A stretch of 6,448 nucleotides of DNA, taken from an uncultured Bacteroidota bacterium (lineage in GTDB: Bacteria > Bacteroidota > Bacteroidia > Flavobacteriales > Flavobacteriaceae). Both the position numbers and the translations under genes were made by a program. The notes below the pieces were generated by a model, which was given only the letters and a program-made list of their open reading frames with translations, did not search any database and was not told where the DNA came from. The first letter of the stretch is position 1. The number at the start of each line of letters is the position of its first letter. The stretch is from assembly GCA_903837025.1 (NCBI GenBank), contig CAILTC010000085.1:1-6448 (forward strand). Reading direction: 5' to 3'. Positions 6,116 to 6,448 of this stretch are shown here, piece by piece.

Positions 6116-6448
6116 ATGAAAATAAAAATATCAGGAGTTGGAAGTTACATTCCAGAAATATCAGTTGACAATACAGACTTTGATAAACACGTTTTTTTAA
6201 ACGAAGATGGCAGTGCATTTGGTTACCCAAACGAAGTTGTAATAGAAAAATTTAAAAGCATAACAGGAATCCAAAAAAGGCGCTATGCGTCAGAAGATCA
6301 ATGCTCCTCAGATTTGGCTGTTTTAGCTTCCCAAAAAGCTATTGCAGATGCAGGAATTGACCCAGAAACCATTGACTACATTATTTTTGCACACAATTTT
6401 GGCGATGTAAAACATGGAACAACCCAATCGGATATGATTCCAAGTTTA
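6116..6448 (+). CDS. 3-oxoacyl-ACP synthase III family protein (KAS III, FabH-like), N-terminal part
   Basis: The first 111 residues of a thiolase-fold condensing enzyme; the gene runs off the right edge (typical length about 330-360 residues). KAS III enzymes start fatty-acid or polyketide-like chains by joining an acyl-CoA to malonyl-ACP. Visible family marks are the N-terminal strand KISGVGSYIPE (3-13), the GIQKRRYA block (51-58, corresponding to the TGIxxRR region of FabH), SSDLAVLASQKAIADAGIDP, and the strand DYIIFAHNFGD. The catalytic Cys, His and Asn lie beyond the window. Relative to E. coli FabH, the stretch between the N-terminal strand and GIQKRR is longer (FLNEDGSAFGYPNEVV), suggesting a Bacteroidetes side branch and not housekeeping FabH. 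The ATG at 6116 is the only sensible start; a near-match to the -7 box (TATATTTT, 6092-6099) lies 16 nt upstream. Confidence 0.85.
   Translation, partial: MKIKISGVGSYIPEISVDNTDFDKHVFLNEDGSAFGYPNEVVIEKFKSITGIQKRRYASEDQCSSDLAVLASQKAIADAGIDPETIDYIIFAHNFGDVKHGTTQSDMIPSL

Overview
The window looks like a chromosomal segment of a Flavobacterium-like member of the Bacteroidetes. The base composition is AT-rich. Starts lack clear Shine-Dalgarno sequences and follow A/T-rich leaders. Several genes carry the Bacteroidetes-type -7 box TAnnTTTG upstream. The recognisable proteins (PrlC-like M3 peptidase, full-length GcvP, UbiA-like membrane protein, group III truncated globin, KAS III) all fit that assignment. 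The species call is inference from sequence style; no rRNA or other marker is present.

Layout. (1) 2-544, + strand: the C-terminal quarter of an M3-family oligopeptidase, closed by a strong hairpin/T-run terminator. (2) 594-1189, - strand: a hicA-hicB type II toxin-antitoxin pair, toxin first, 2 nt apart. A perfect 12-bp inverted repeat lies just upstream and is a good operator candidate. (3) 1288-2100, - strand: a nine-helix UbiA-prenyltransferase-like membrane protein whose first Asp-rich motif is degenerate. (4) 2239-5082, + strand: gcvP, the complete 947-residue glycine decarboxylase (P-protein), divergent from the UbiA-like gene and followed by a probable terminator. (5) 5200-6043, + strand: a tight three-gene cluster of a small antitoxin, an overlapping YoeB-family toxin, and 2 nt later a group III truncated haemoglobin. 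(6) 6116 to the window end, + strand: the first 111 residues of a KAS III (FabH-like) ketoacyl-ACP synthase.

How it fits together. gcvP is the housekeeping core: the P-protein decarboxylates glycine and passes the aminomethyl group to lipoyl-GcvH. gcvT and gcvH are not in the window. The peptidase, gcvP and KAS III are separate metabolic genes. The accessory content is two unrelated RNase-type toxin-antitoxin modules (HicAB and YoeB-type), one on either side of the ubiA-like/gcvP pair. The most distinctive arrangement is the YoeB-type module directly abutting a globin gene, which suggests co-transcription. All named families are known. I see no clear evidence of a wholly new system; the findings are variants, architectures and regulatory candidates. 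No stretch over 300 bp lacks a gene.
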